DNA of 64,000 bases from Ricinus communis (taxonomy: Eukaryota; Streptophyta; Magnoliopsida; Malpighiales; Euphorbiaceae), in NCBI RefSeq assembly GCF_019578655.1, contig NC_063259.1:7986001-8050000 (forward strand). Reading direction: 5' to 3'. Under the pieces are notes generated by a model, which worked only from the letters and a program-made list of their open reading frames with translations, was not told the DNA's origin and made no database searches. This document shows, one piece after another, positions 1 to 10,499 of the stretch (positions are counted from its first letter, which is position 1; the number at the start of each line of letters is the position of its first letter). Position numbers and translations under genes: made by a program.

Positions 1-680
1 ATTTATTAGCAGTCCTCTTACTCCTAAAGAAGTTGAAACAATGGGCCTACAAGAGGCTTTGAGTTGGCTAAAGAACAAGTCTCTAGATCACTTGGTTGTG
101 GAGATGGATGCTTAACATGTTTTTAACACTGTTATGAACCCCTCTAAAGATCTTTTTGTCTTTTGGTATTCTTATTGCTAATTGTATTTGTTAGCTATGA
201 CTCATATACCAGTTTAAGGGACAGATACTAGAGCGGAGCGATAGCATCTGTCTAATGGGAGAGTTCCGTAGTTAGTTTGCGGTGGGTTGGGGGTGCGGGG
301 GCAATGCCCCCGCGGTACGATACGGTACATGGTATTTTTGTAATTGTGCCAAGGGTTATATATATATATATATCTTTTATATTTATAACCTAGTTAGAGG
401 ATTAAAAAAAATAATACAGCCGCTCATCGCTCCCGAGGACATAGGCACATTGCCGAACCTCGTTAAATTCTTGTGTTCTTATTTTTCTTGATTGTTTGTT
501 CATATTCCTGTGATTATTAGCCTTATTTCTCAACAGTATTAGTTTAGCTTCTAAATTTGCAAATGCAATTTCAGTTTATGAGGCATTTAGTGAACTTAGC
601 TGCACACAAACTTACTCGTGTAGCTAGTTCTTTATTTGATGCTAGGGAATGGGAATATTTTCCTCCCTTTTTTATAATGA
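1..680 (+). pseudogene. RNase H-like (RVT_3) fragment of a non-LTR retrotransposon, split by a solo LTR
   Basis: The two pieces, 1-183 and 541-680, read as an RNase H-like domain of the kind found at the C-terminus of plant LINE ORF2 and in free-standing RVT_3 proteins. The first piece contains TPKEVETMGLQEALSWL followed by VVEMDA, the helix and acidic-strand region. The second contains FMRHLVNLAAHKLTRVAS and ends near EWEYFPPFFI, the usual C-terminal His/Ala-rich helix and tail. A stop codon directly after VVEMDA and further stops before the insertion show that it is dead. The interruption is a solo LTR at 189-535. The upstream part of the element lies outside the window. An old LINE fragment or a decayed RVT_3 gene are both possible. 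Confidence 0.7.
189..535 (+). mobile_element. Solo LTR, Ty1/copia type, with perfect 5-bp target duplication
   Basis: This 347-bp block begins TGTTAG and ends CTCAACA. It is flanked by GTATT at 184-188 and again at 536-540, a direct 5-bp target-site duplication. It interrupts an RNase H reading frame that resumes after it. The 3' part (GAACCTCGTTAAATTCTTGT and the T-rich stretch after it) has the look of the R-U5 part of plant copia LTRs, which sets the plus orientation. No internal retroelement sequence is present, so it is best explained by recombination between two LTRs. A (TA)n tract lies near 358-375. Confidence 0.8.
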
Positions 681-689
681 TGTATTGCT

Positions 690-1961
690 TTCGTATATTT
701 TTTCTTGGAAGATTCTTACTTAGATTTGGTGGACACACTATAACTAATAGGAGAGTACATTTTGGTATTGGATAACTCACACATACTTTATCATTTAAAA
801 CTAATGAATATCTATCAATTATCTACAATTTTGTATATAGGTGGGGACATACACCAAGTATAGATAATAATTTTTCTTTCTTTTTAATAAAACTCCTTTT
901 GATTTCAAGAAAATATATATATATATAGGAATTTTCTAATACAAATTGAAATGTAAGAATTATAATAGAAGAAAACACGCTTAAAGTGAAGGACTGCAAA
1001 TGAAATTTATCTTGAAGAAACAAAACTCAACTCGAAACCACTTTTAGTCTTGAATCTCTTTCGAATTAGTGGACAAAGTTTTTGTAGGCAACTACCACCC
1101 AATATTTATATGTATAGTAATTTAGGATTATTTTTATTTCATAATTATAGCTTTATAATGCACAGTTGCAAATTTTATTCATAAAATATAAAAGATATAT
1201 ACTAAAATTAAATAAGTATTCTTTCTTATTATTTTATTCGGTTGTATTTCTCAAGACAAACACATACATAAAAGTTAAGTAAGGTTAGAACAAGATAGTG
1301 TACGAAGGAGATGCTCTTGAAGTTATTAATAGTGTTGCGAATCTCAGGGAGCTCCATCTATAGCAGCGATGGTTTTCCATGATATAAATTTTCCCCGGGT
1401 TCATTGTGTTTTCCATTATATACACCGTCATTTTTAATTCTCTAGCTCACTGATTTCTAAAAGAGTGTCTTTTCATGTTCTACCGATGTAATTCTTATTC
1501 TATCCATGGAACAAAAAAAAATAACGTTAAACTAAAAATTGAATAACCAAATATCTATTTAACATTTTTCCTCTCTAAATATACCAAGTTAGAGTTCTAT
1601 AATTTATGATTTAGAGAACATAAGTATAAAATTATATGACGATTAAAAATTTGCAAGCCACCATAATGTTTGTTGTGAAGTTTAGGACTTAGCTCAATTA
1701 GAATTGAACTCCTCTTTATGAATATGAAGTTTCAAGTTTAAATTTTAATCAAACCAATTAATAGCTAATTCATATCTACACTTAATGCATACATGCACTA
1801 AGTGATTGCCAGTTCTCATGTTCAATTATTAAAAATTAATATATATATATATATATAAATTCTATATATTTATTATCTATCGGTTCAATACATAGAGAAA
1901 ACATCCGCTCACTTAGATTTTCGTAAAAAATTTCTCAAGTTAATGTACATATAAAGAAAAA
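690..1961. other. Intergenic stretch, AT-rich, no confident gene
   Basis: I see no supported gene here. Short (TA)n tracts occur near 913-930 and 1841-1856. At 1306-1362 a short plus-strand stretch reads EGDALEVINSVANLREL, which vaguely resembles the acidic-strand region of an RNase H domain and may be one more retroelement crumb, but it is too short to support. The block includes the 3' flank of the minus-strand glycosyltransferase gene. Confidence 0.5.
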
Positions 1962-4740
1962 CTATTGAAGGCAGTGATTGCCAGTTCTCAATCCCCCATG
2001 GATTTGCAACATAGAAAACAAGGATGCGAGCTTGATACCACAACTCCCTGGCTTGACAGCATCAAGGTTGCCCCAGGTTGAGCATAAATTTGAACTCTCT
2101 GCAGCCTCCGTGTAGTTGCTATTCGTCGATCCACCTGTGCACCAGTTCCCAGGCACCACAACATTTGGTTGGCGGTTTAGTACAGTTTCATCGACCTTGT
2201 TAATTAGCACACTATCGTCTCTTCTGAAGGGTCTTGCAAATGCTGCTCCACTAGCTAGCATCTTGTCATAAAATGACTCTGATGGTTCTCCATTGGAACT
2301 ATGGTTCTCCAAAATATTGTACCTGATTAAGTTGGCATTTACTGTCGTGTTTCGGAACTCTGGAGAGTTGCATATGACTGTGTGGAAGTAGAACTCTATT
2401 GGGTATACCATATTATTGAAATACATTAGTAGTTTTCTTGGAAGGTTCTCCCATCCCTGGACACAGTACTCCATCAATGACCTTGTAAGAATCACCCAAG
2501 GTGAGCCTGTATATTGGTAAAAGGGTCTTAATCTTTAGGTGCTGGGATCAACTGATATTTACAGCCAAGGTGAGACTTGTGTATATATTATAACAAATTA
2601 ACGGGTGACCCGTAATTACAGCTTTTTTAACTTTTAGACTTTTGATTACCGATGAATATATATAACCCGTGACACCTAATTAGAGTTTTTTAAATTTAGA
2701 TTTTTTTTATTACTGATAAATATATGCAGGGAAAAGTATAAAAAAGTGTCTCATGGTTTAATGCTTTTATAATTAAGGAATTACAGTTTTTTTCGTGACA
2801 AAAGAAATACTTTATGATTTAAATTTTTTTAAATTTTACTAACTAATTTTTTTAAATTAATATAATTTAATATTAGTATAATACTTATTTTTAATAACAA
2901 AATCATGTATTAAGTAATTTAACATATAACTATATTGAATTTATATTAAATAAAATAGATATATATTTTTTAATTTTATAAGAAATACAATGAAATGATT
3001 TCTAAAATAAAATTATAATAATTTTAGGAGTATCATGATAGTTGATTTGATGGTAAATCATATATAAAATAATTTTATAATTGAAAATAAATATTATACT
3101 AATATTAAATCATAGAAATCTAAATATATTAATTTACAAAGTAATAAAAATGTAAGAAATTTAAATCACAAGGTACTTATTTTTCATGAAAAAACATAGT
3201 CCTCTAATTGTAAAAGCACCTAATCCTAAGATATATTTTTGTATATTTTGTATATATGTAACTCACGACACGTCAGGCTTTTGAATACAGATAAATATAT
3301 GTAACTCGTCTATCGGTTATCAGAGAGTTTTTGTAGAGTAAGTAAGTAAAAGCGCCTAGAATCAGACTCTCAAACTTTACTAACATAGTGTTTGGTTGTA
3401 ATTTATAAAATTAATTTGTAAATTTAAAATTTATATGTTTCAAATGCAGTAAAAGTCAATTTAGTATTTTACATAATCAAATTTATATATAATTAATTAT
3501 AGTTAAACTAAATTCTAGCACAATAAGACGAATTTTTAAAAAATTCTACGTTAAGAAATCAATACATTCTATAATATTAAAATATATCTTTAACCTTTAT
3601 TATTTTAATTTTATTTTTCATCTCATTTTTTTTAAATAAAATAAATGTTTTTAAGAATTTCAATAAAATACAGCATAATTGGATGTAGAAATCCCAAAGG
3701 AGTGGAGGTTTCAATCCGGTTTGAAATTCACAAAGAATTACTGACCTCCAAAGATCTTGAAAGCGTCTGGGTTTGGCCGTGTCTCTACAGCATAAAAAAG
3801 GTCACTGCTCTTTTGAAGATATAAGCTTGGATCCATAACGATTTGGTTAACCTTGTACTTCCTGCATGCACCAAAACAATTCATATCTGAAAATAAGGAT
3901 CAAGGGAAAAGAATGTGGTTTAGAACAAATGTAAATATTTCAGGTATTCCTATTCTGCATCATCATGATTTAGGTACCTCGAACCTCATGACTTCTGAAG
4001 AATAGGTTACAGTTGAAGCTTACTGTTTCCATTCAGTATCCTTGGAATAATGTATAAAGTTGAGATCTTTTGGCAAGGAAGTCATGGCATGGAGGAAATC
4101 TGCATAATTTCATTAGATAATACCAAGAAATTTGGTTATGATATTAAAGCAGAATGAATTGCTTGAAAGCACCCACCGCATAAGTAGCACCCAACTCACC
4201 ATCTTGTCTCATAAGCGGATAGTCAGCAGGGCTTAAATTGATGAACCAATCCCAATCTTTGTTGAGCTTGAGAAGCAGAGCAGCAGCGTGAAGTGTGGCA
4301 GAAAGAGCAGATGATCCCAACTTGTTGATAGCATAACTTCTTCCAACAACATTAACATTCCCGAAAGCTCGAAACAAAGCCTCAGATTGTATGGAAACAA
4401 CCAACTCTGCTCTTTCAGAAGCTGATGACTCTGCATCTAGTTGCAGTAAATACTGGTTTCTTGGATGATAGATTGATTTCAGCAGCCTCAGCATTCTGTT
4501 ACTGTCTCCACTAGTACCGCAAATCCAGTAAGCAAGAATCGGAGGGAAGCCATGCCCTTTCGAAGGAACAGGAACAGTTGGTGAAACTCTAATATCTTCC
4601 ATTGGAGCAGAAAACTCATCGTGGTGGTCGAGAAGCCATGGTCGTGCGACGGCTATCAATAGCATTAGACTCATTGGAAAAGCAAGAATCCATAGACGAT
4701 GATCTGAATTCCCCAGGGAAATCTTTGAAGTTCTCATCAT
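1962..4740 (-). CDS. GT14-family glycosyltransferase (GlcAT14 / core-2/I-branching type), four exons
   Basis: Exons on the minus strand: 4740-4200, 4099-4024, 3861-3746 and 2506-1962 (541, 76, 116 and 545 nt). The sum is 1278 nt, or 425 codons plus stop. All borders are GT/AG and the phases match (1, 2, 1). The start is the first of two adjacent ATGs, after which residues 16-32 form a hydrophobic signal anchor (LWILAFPMSLMLLIAV), as in type II Golgi proteins. Family motifs follow in order: PPILAYWICGTSGDSNRMLR, LLQLDAESS, DWDWFINLSPADYPLM, DFLHAMTSLPKDLNFI, NQIVMDPSLYLQKSSDLFYA, SPWVILTRSLMEYCVQGWEN, FHTVICNSPEF, ASGAAFARPFRRDDSVL and NWCTGG. Plant GT14 members such as GlcAT14A add glucuronic acid to arabinogalactan-protein glycans in the Golgi, and this is the likely role. 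Length and motif content look complete. Intron 3 (1239 bp) holds a MITE. Confidence 0.93.
2748..3231. mobile_element. MITE-like element with long inverted arms, in intron 3 of the GT14 gene
   Basis: Two arms of roughly 170 bp face each other. The left arm runs from about 2748 to 2920 and the right arm from about 3060 to 3231. Read as reverse complement, the right arm repeats the order of the left arm: a TTTAATGCTTTTATAATTA-like end, a run of T, TGATTTAAATTT, then GATTTAATATTAGTATAATA. The core between them is short and has no coding capacity. Ends are approximate and I could not settle a target duplication. It lies wholly within an intron, so it need not harm the gene. Confidence 0.65.
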
Positions 4741-5590
4741 GTTAGGTGCTACAGTATTGACAACCTGATCAGTCAGCACTGCGAGAGTTTAGTCCCCACC
4801 CTGTTCACAGGTTTCATATCCCAGGGCCACACTAGAAGGAAGTTATTTTCAGTTCTGAAACAAAAAGAAATGGTGAGCATTGAAGGGGCATGAAGAATGT
4901 CGAAAGAAAAATGGAATATAGATTAGCTGAGAAAAAGAGATAGTGTCAATAGCAGGTTAACAGAACTTTTTGAGTAATTAGCGGCTACGAGAAAAGTTTT
5001 GAAGATGTGGAACCACCTAACTTAATTGAAAAAACTTAAGCTTAAAGGGAAGTGACAGAGATTTTCCTTTTTCTTTTTTTCTTCTTTTGTTAGAAAGGTA
5101 GAATTCTTCGAAAACAAGGGAAAGAAATGGGTAGTGTGCATGATGACAGAAGGCCTCCATGAAAGGGATTGAAAATGACTTTAAGGTGCGAGATATGACT
5201 GCAGGTTTAAGCAAGCAGGTGAAAAATTATTATATGAATTAGATCACCACATCCATTCAAATTATGGATGAATTCTAAAAGATATTACAGATAATGCCAT
5301 AATTAGCTATTTAATATTAGATTATATAAAATTAGTTTTGGCCATTAATATTTTTATAAAAAATTTTATTTCTTACTTTTATTTGTTAACATGTAATTAG
5401 AAATACAAATTATTTTTTTTATAATATCCTTAAAAACTAAAATAGGTATTAGGTCTTTTCTTATTTTGTCATATCTCTTTTTTTTTTAATTATTAATTAT
5501 ATATTTCTCTTTTATTGATTTAGAACAGTATGTATTTATTTTAAAATAATAATTCAAATTATTAAAAAATATGCATGTTTCATTTACATT
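4741..5590. other. Upstream region of the GT14 gene and AT-rich spacer
   Basis: The segment upstream of the glycosyltransferase start should contain its 5' UTR and promoter. In the minus direction the first ATG after in-frame stops is the one at 4740. I see no recognisable protein here. From about 5220 the sequence becomes strongly AT-rich up to the foldback element. Confidence 0.4.
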
Positions 5591-7888
5591 TTAGATTTAC
5601 ATTGACTTAAAAGATTTAGTATATATTATATATATGCTAATTTCATAATTATTAAATTTTTATATTTTGTTATATATTTTTTCAAATTAATTATTTTTTA
5701 CCCCTCGTTTTGTATTAGTTTAAAGATTTTGAGATCATATTATTTGATATAAGGTAAATATCGTATGAATTAGGGATATTTAGGTTTTACCTTACTTAAT
5801 ATCATAATTCTATCAATCAATTGTTTATTTAGTGACAAAGGTGGTTGAAGTTGAACGTATTTAAAATATAGTTGAAATTTATTAGAGTATTGGTTGTTAT
5901 AATAAATAGTTGGTTATAAAATATAACTTACTATTATACTTTTCAAATTATTGATTTAATTCATAACTAACTTTAACGTTTATTCTCGTGTTGTTAGTTT
6001 TAATCTAAACAATATTTGGTTATTATATGCAACCACTATTTTTTATATAAAATATAACTAATTTAATAAATTTTTAACCATGTAACTCATTCCTCAACTT
6101 TATAAAATTATAAATTATATAATAAATGAAAAAAATAATGTAAATAGTATTATTTTTTATAATAATATCTTTTTGTATATTATTACAGAATATATAGAAT
6201 AAATTATTTTATATAATAAAAGAATTTTATAATCAGCATAAATATTACATAAAGTAATTTTTTTTAATATAAAATGTAACTGATTTAATACTAAATTATT
6301 TACTTATTTTCTTAACTTCATAAAATTAGTAATTTCATACACTATATAATATAAATTATATAATAAACAAAAAAAATATAAATAGAATTACATTTACATA
6401 ATAATATCTCTTTGTAGATTTTTATTAACTTGTGTAAATTTTTATCAAATTATGGGATTATTTCAATTAACTTGTCAAGTATTTCTATTTGCATAATATA
6501 TAGAATAAATTACTTTATATAATGAAAAGATTATATAAGTAGCTAAACATTACATAAAGATATTCTTTTATGTAAAATTTAACTCATTTAATAAATTCTT
6601 AACCAAATTATATAACTCATTTCCTTAACTTCATGAAATTAGTAATTTTGTACATCATATAATATAAGTTATATAATAAATAAAAATAATATAAATAGCA
6701 TTTTATTTACATAATAATATCTTTTGATAAATTATTAATAACTTGTGTAAATTCTTATCAAATTAATTGACATTTTCAATTAACTTATCAAAAAAATTTA
6801 TTTGCACATATATAGAATAAATTACTTATCTAATAAAAACTTATAATCAGCATAAATGTTCCATAAAAGTATTTTTTATGTAAAAATGTGCTTGGTTTAT
6901 AAATTTTTAATCAAATTATATAACTCATTTCTTTATTTCATAAAATTAATAATTTTATAAACCATATGGTATAAATTTAATAGCATTATATTTATATAAT
7001 AATATCTTTTTGTAATTTTTTATTAACTTGTGTGAATTTTTATTAAATTTAGAGAGCTTTTCAATTAACTTGTCAAAAAATTTTATTTGCATAATATATA
7101 ATAAATGACTTTATATATTAAAAATTACATAATCAGCATAAATTATAAAAAATATTTTTTATGTAAAATGTAACTGATTTAATAAATTTTTAATCAAATT
7201 ATGTAACTTATTTCCTTAATTTCATAAAATAAGTAATTTTGTACGCCATGTAGCATAAATTATATACTAATTAAGGAATTATATAAATAGCATTATATTT
7301 ACATAATAATATCTTTTTGTACAATATATACTTTGTACTATATGATGTACAAAATTTATAATTTAATGAAGTTAAAAAAATGAGTTAGATAGTTTAGTTA
7401 AAATTTTATTAAATTAGTTATGTTTTACATAAAAGATAGTAGGTTACATTACGTATAATAATAAACCAGTGTTCATATTAGAACCAATAAAATCAGAACA
7501 AATATTAAAGGCTATAATTTCAACCAATAATCTAAGAAGTATGATAGGAGGTCATATCTAATAACCAACTATTCATTATGAAAACTAATACTCTAACAAA
7601 CTTCAATCATATTTCAATCGCATTCAACCACTTTTATCGTTAAATAAACGGTTAGTTGATTGAATTACAACTTTAAGTAAATTAAAACCTAAATATACAT
7701 AATTCACACAATATTTACATTACAACAAACAATATTATATGAAAAAATTCAACCTAATACAAAAAGAGGGGCAAGAAAACAATTAATTTAGAAAAATATA
7801 TAACAAAATATGAGGACTGAACAACTATAAAAATTAGCATATACACAATATATGTTAAACCTTTTAAGACAATCTAAATCACATCATA
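5590..7888. mobile_element. Foldback-type element: ~0.5-kb inverted arms around an AT-rich tandem array
   Basis: The right arm (about 7340-7888), read as reverse complement, matches the left arm (about 5590-6115) over its whole length. Shared landmarks, in the same order, are TATATGCTAATTT, ATATTTTGTTATATATTTTT, a CCCCTC..TTTTGTATTAG block, GAATTA..TATTTAGGTTTTA, GTTTATTTA..GA.AAAG.TGGTTGAA, TTAGAGTATT, and AATAGTTGGTTAT. The arms differ by many substitutions, so this is an old insertion. The centre (about 6060-7330) is a degenerate tandem array and no transposase frame is visible. Long arms plus internal tandem repeats fit foldback elements or non-autonomous Mutator-like elements. The ends are placed where similarity fades, near TTTAGATT / AATCTAAA. 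I could not establish a target duplication. Confidence 0.75.
6060..7330. repeat. Degenerate tandem array, ~4-5 copies of a ~300-bp AT-rich unit
   Basis: The landmark ATAATAATATCTTTTTGTA and close variants recur near 6165, 6398, 6711, 6995 and 7303, giving spacings of roughly 230 to 315 bp. Each is preceded by AACTCATTTCCTTAACTTCA-like and TTTTGTACATCATATAATAT-like stretches, and followed by ATTAACTTGTGTAAATTTTTA- and TTTCAATTAACTTGTCAAAA-like stretches. The array sits between the inverted arms, and the arms themselves contain the start of the unit. Confidence 0.7.
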
Positions 7889-7954
7889 GGAGTGTTTTGT
7901 ATTACTTTTGGCTTTTTGACCTATATGGAATTTTAGGCAACCATTAATGATTCT

Positions 7955-10440
7955 CGGGTATGGACGGACGAGGTGTGGGTTTTTAGCCATTCTGCTGACA
8001 TGACCATGGAATGTTTAGGGAGGATTGAAGAGTTCCCGGGATGTGCGAGATATTGTCAAATTTCTAGCATTTGTTGCAGCTTCTTATTAAGGTTTGGACA
8101 TCCTTCTTCATGGTGGGCTAATAATATCCTTGCAGCAGGATCCTCCTTACAACTGTGGTCATGCCCTGTTAGGTTCCACATATCCCCTTGTGGATTTCCC
8201 TGATGATGTAGTTCCTTTTCTCTTTTAAAATGCATATGGACTATGGGTGTGTCACCGACCTTCTATAAAGGCAACCATCCTGTTTAGAGCTTTCCTTTGT
8301 ATTCCAATGGCTTCTTTTTGTCCTTGGGCAGCTCTCTGGCAGCAAGAACTTGATAAGTGGTTTCACCCATTCTACCTCTTCTCGATTAGCAACATCTCAC
8401 ACTGCTCGGTGGTTAGGCTGAACAATTTTTCCTTCAGTTCTAAGCTTTAGAACAGGTATCCCTCCCCGGCTGCCGATTTGGCTAGGGCATGAACTTCTCT
8501 TGCTATCTTCTCTACTGTGCAACTACATCCCCTATTTTCAATTCTTTTGATAAGAGACTGATATTTCTCCAATTATTTGCTTATTGTTTGGTCTCCCATT
8601 TAGAATTCAACCCAAAGCTGGTGAATGGCCAATTGGAAATCGCTTCTGCCCTTACTTCTGTTATTAATGACAACCCTACCACCATGGCCACATATTCTGT
8701 GGCATTGTTGGTTCCTTGAAAGCATAGCTTCCCTACAGACTTGAACCTTACTTTCTCTAGACTGATGAGCACTATTGCAGACCTGAACCTTACTTTCTCT
8801 AGACTAATAAGCACTATTCCTACTCCTACCTCATGCTCATTTGAAGCTCCATCTATATACATCGTCCATCTATAAATCTCAAGGTCCGCTGAAAACTCAA
8901 TTTATCATTTTTACTACAAAGTCAACTAATGGCTAGGCCCTCAAGGCCTACCTAGGCTCATAGTTTACATCATGCTCTCCCAACTGTACTAACCAATAAG
9001 CCAGCCTTCCCAAACTTTCAAGTCTATACAGGGCCTTTTTAAGTGGCTAGTCTGTTCTTATTATAATCATGTGGGCTTAAAAATACGATTAAAGCTTATT
9101 GGTTGAGTTAACTGAAGCCAATGCTAACTTGCCTATGGTGCGGTATCTGATCTCAGCCCTCCTCAACACTTTGTTGAGGTAATAGATCGACCGTTGCTCC
9201 CCTCCTCCTCTTGGATTAATACCAAGGCTACTATCTCCTTAGTGACCAACAAGTACAAAAATAATTCTTCTCCCAGGATTGCTCGGCTTAGTAGAGAAGG
9301 TGAAGTTAAGAAGGTCTTCAAGTCCTCAAATGCTTGCTAGCATTCATCTATCAACTTAAACTACTTTCAATTCTTCAGCGCTCGGGGAAAATGTAAGCAC
9401 TTTTTGGCTGAGCACGAAATGAATCGTCCAGGTGCTGTAACTCATCCGTACAACTTTTGTACTCCGTTCACATTCTTAAGGGTTTCATATCCATGATTGC
9501 TCTTATTTTCTCTAGGTTTGCTTCGATTCCTCACAATGAGATCATAAAGCTGAGGAACTTCCTCGCTTTTACTGTAAAAGCACACTTGTCTAAGTTTAGC
9601 TTGATGTTTAACTTGTTAACATTTTAAACATCTTCCTCAAGTCATTGACATGGCTCTCCCTGGTCTTACTCTTCATAATTAAGTCATCAACATATACCTC
9701 CACGTCTTGACTGATCAAATCACCAAATATGGTTCATCAACCTCTGATACATTGCTCTAACATTTTTCAATTCGAATGACATTTTAGTGTAGTAGTAAGT
9801 TCTCTTATATGTTATGAAGGAGGTTTTTCCCTCATCCTTCTTTGCCATCGGTATCTAGTGGTAGCCTTAGGCTGTATCGAACAAGTTGTACAACTCATAT
9901 CCTATAGTCGAGTGACTAACTAATCAATGCTGTGAAGAGGATAATTGCCCTTCAGGCATGCTTTGTATAAGTTTGTGAAATCCATGCACATTATGTGCTT
10001 TCTGTTTGCTATTTTTACTAGTACCACATTGGAGACCCATTATGGGTACTAGACCTAACGTACAAAACCTACCTTATCCAATTTCTCTACATCTGTTGCT
10101 ATGATTGCCTATCAGTCGGCGATGAACCTCCTCCTTTTATGTTTAACCAGTTTTACCTCGAAATCTACCCGGAGCCGATGGAAAGCTATTGATGGGTCAA
10201 TGCCAACTATCTCCTTAACCAGACTTACGAATAATCTAGCATTCTCGTGCAACACTTCTCAAATATCCTCTGTAACTGAGGGTCTTCCTTCCTTTCCAAG
10301 CCTTAGTGTCCTTCCCAAAATCATTTCTATCTGCTCTAGTTCTCCTACAAGTTAGGTGGTTTTGTGCTCTCCCACATCAGGATTGAGAATTTCCTCAATG
10401 GGAAGAGCCTCTATCCCCTCAAGGCAATTGTGTAACAATC
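7955..10440 (-). pseudogene. Element H: degenerate Tat-lineage Ty3/gypsy pol (RT, RNase H, integrase N-terminus)
   Basis: Read on the minus strand, the order is pre-RT linker with HRLRVDFEVKLVKHKRRRF (about 10.1-10.2 kb), reverse transcriptase (about 10.1-9.4 kb), RNase H with YIDGASNEHEVGVGIVL and NNATEYVAMVVGL (8862-8600), and the integrase HHCC region (REIHKGICGT, GYY*PTMKKDVQTLIRSCNKC, about 8200-8050). Stops and frameshifts occur throughout. RNase H carries a perfect-frame 42-bp tandem duplication at 8738-8821. The frame ends near 7955, before the integrase core, where unrelated sequence and the foldback element begin. Upstream it stops at the family-B LTR, so gag and protease are missing. 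The element is truncated on both sides. Confidence 0.8.
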
Positions 10441-10499
10441 TTTTGAGACTTTACTGTCACCTTTGACTATTACCACCTCGCCTTGAGATAGGTATTTTC

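Noticed and set aside
7973..8719. Several plus-strand frames of 65-76 codons
   Set aside because: They are opposite-strand shadows of the minus-strand Tat pol (integrase and RNase H) in element H.
10101..10355. Plus-strand frame of 84 codons
   Set aside because: The minus strand here reads the pre-RT segment of element H, which explains the openness.
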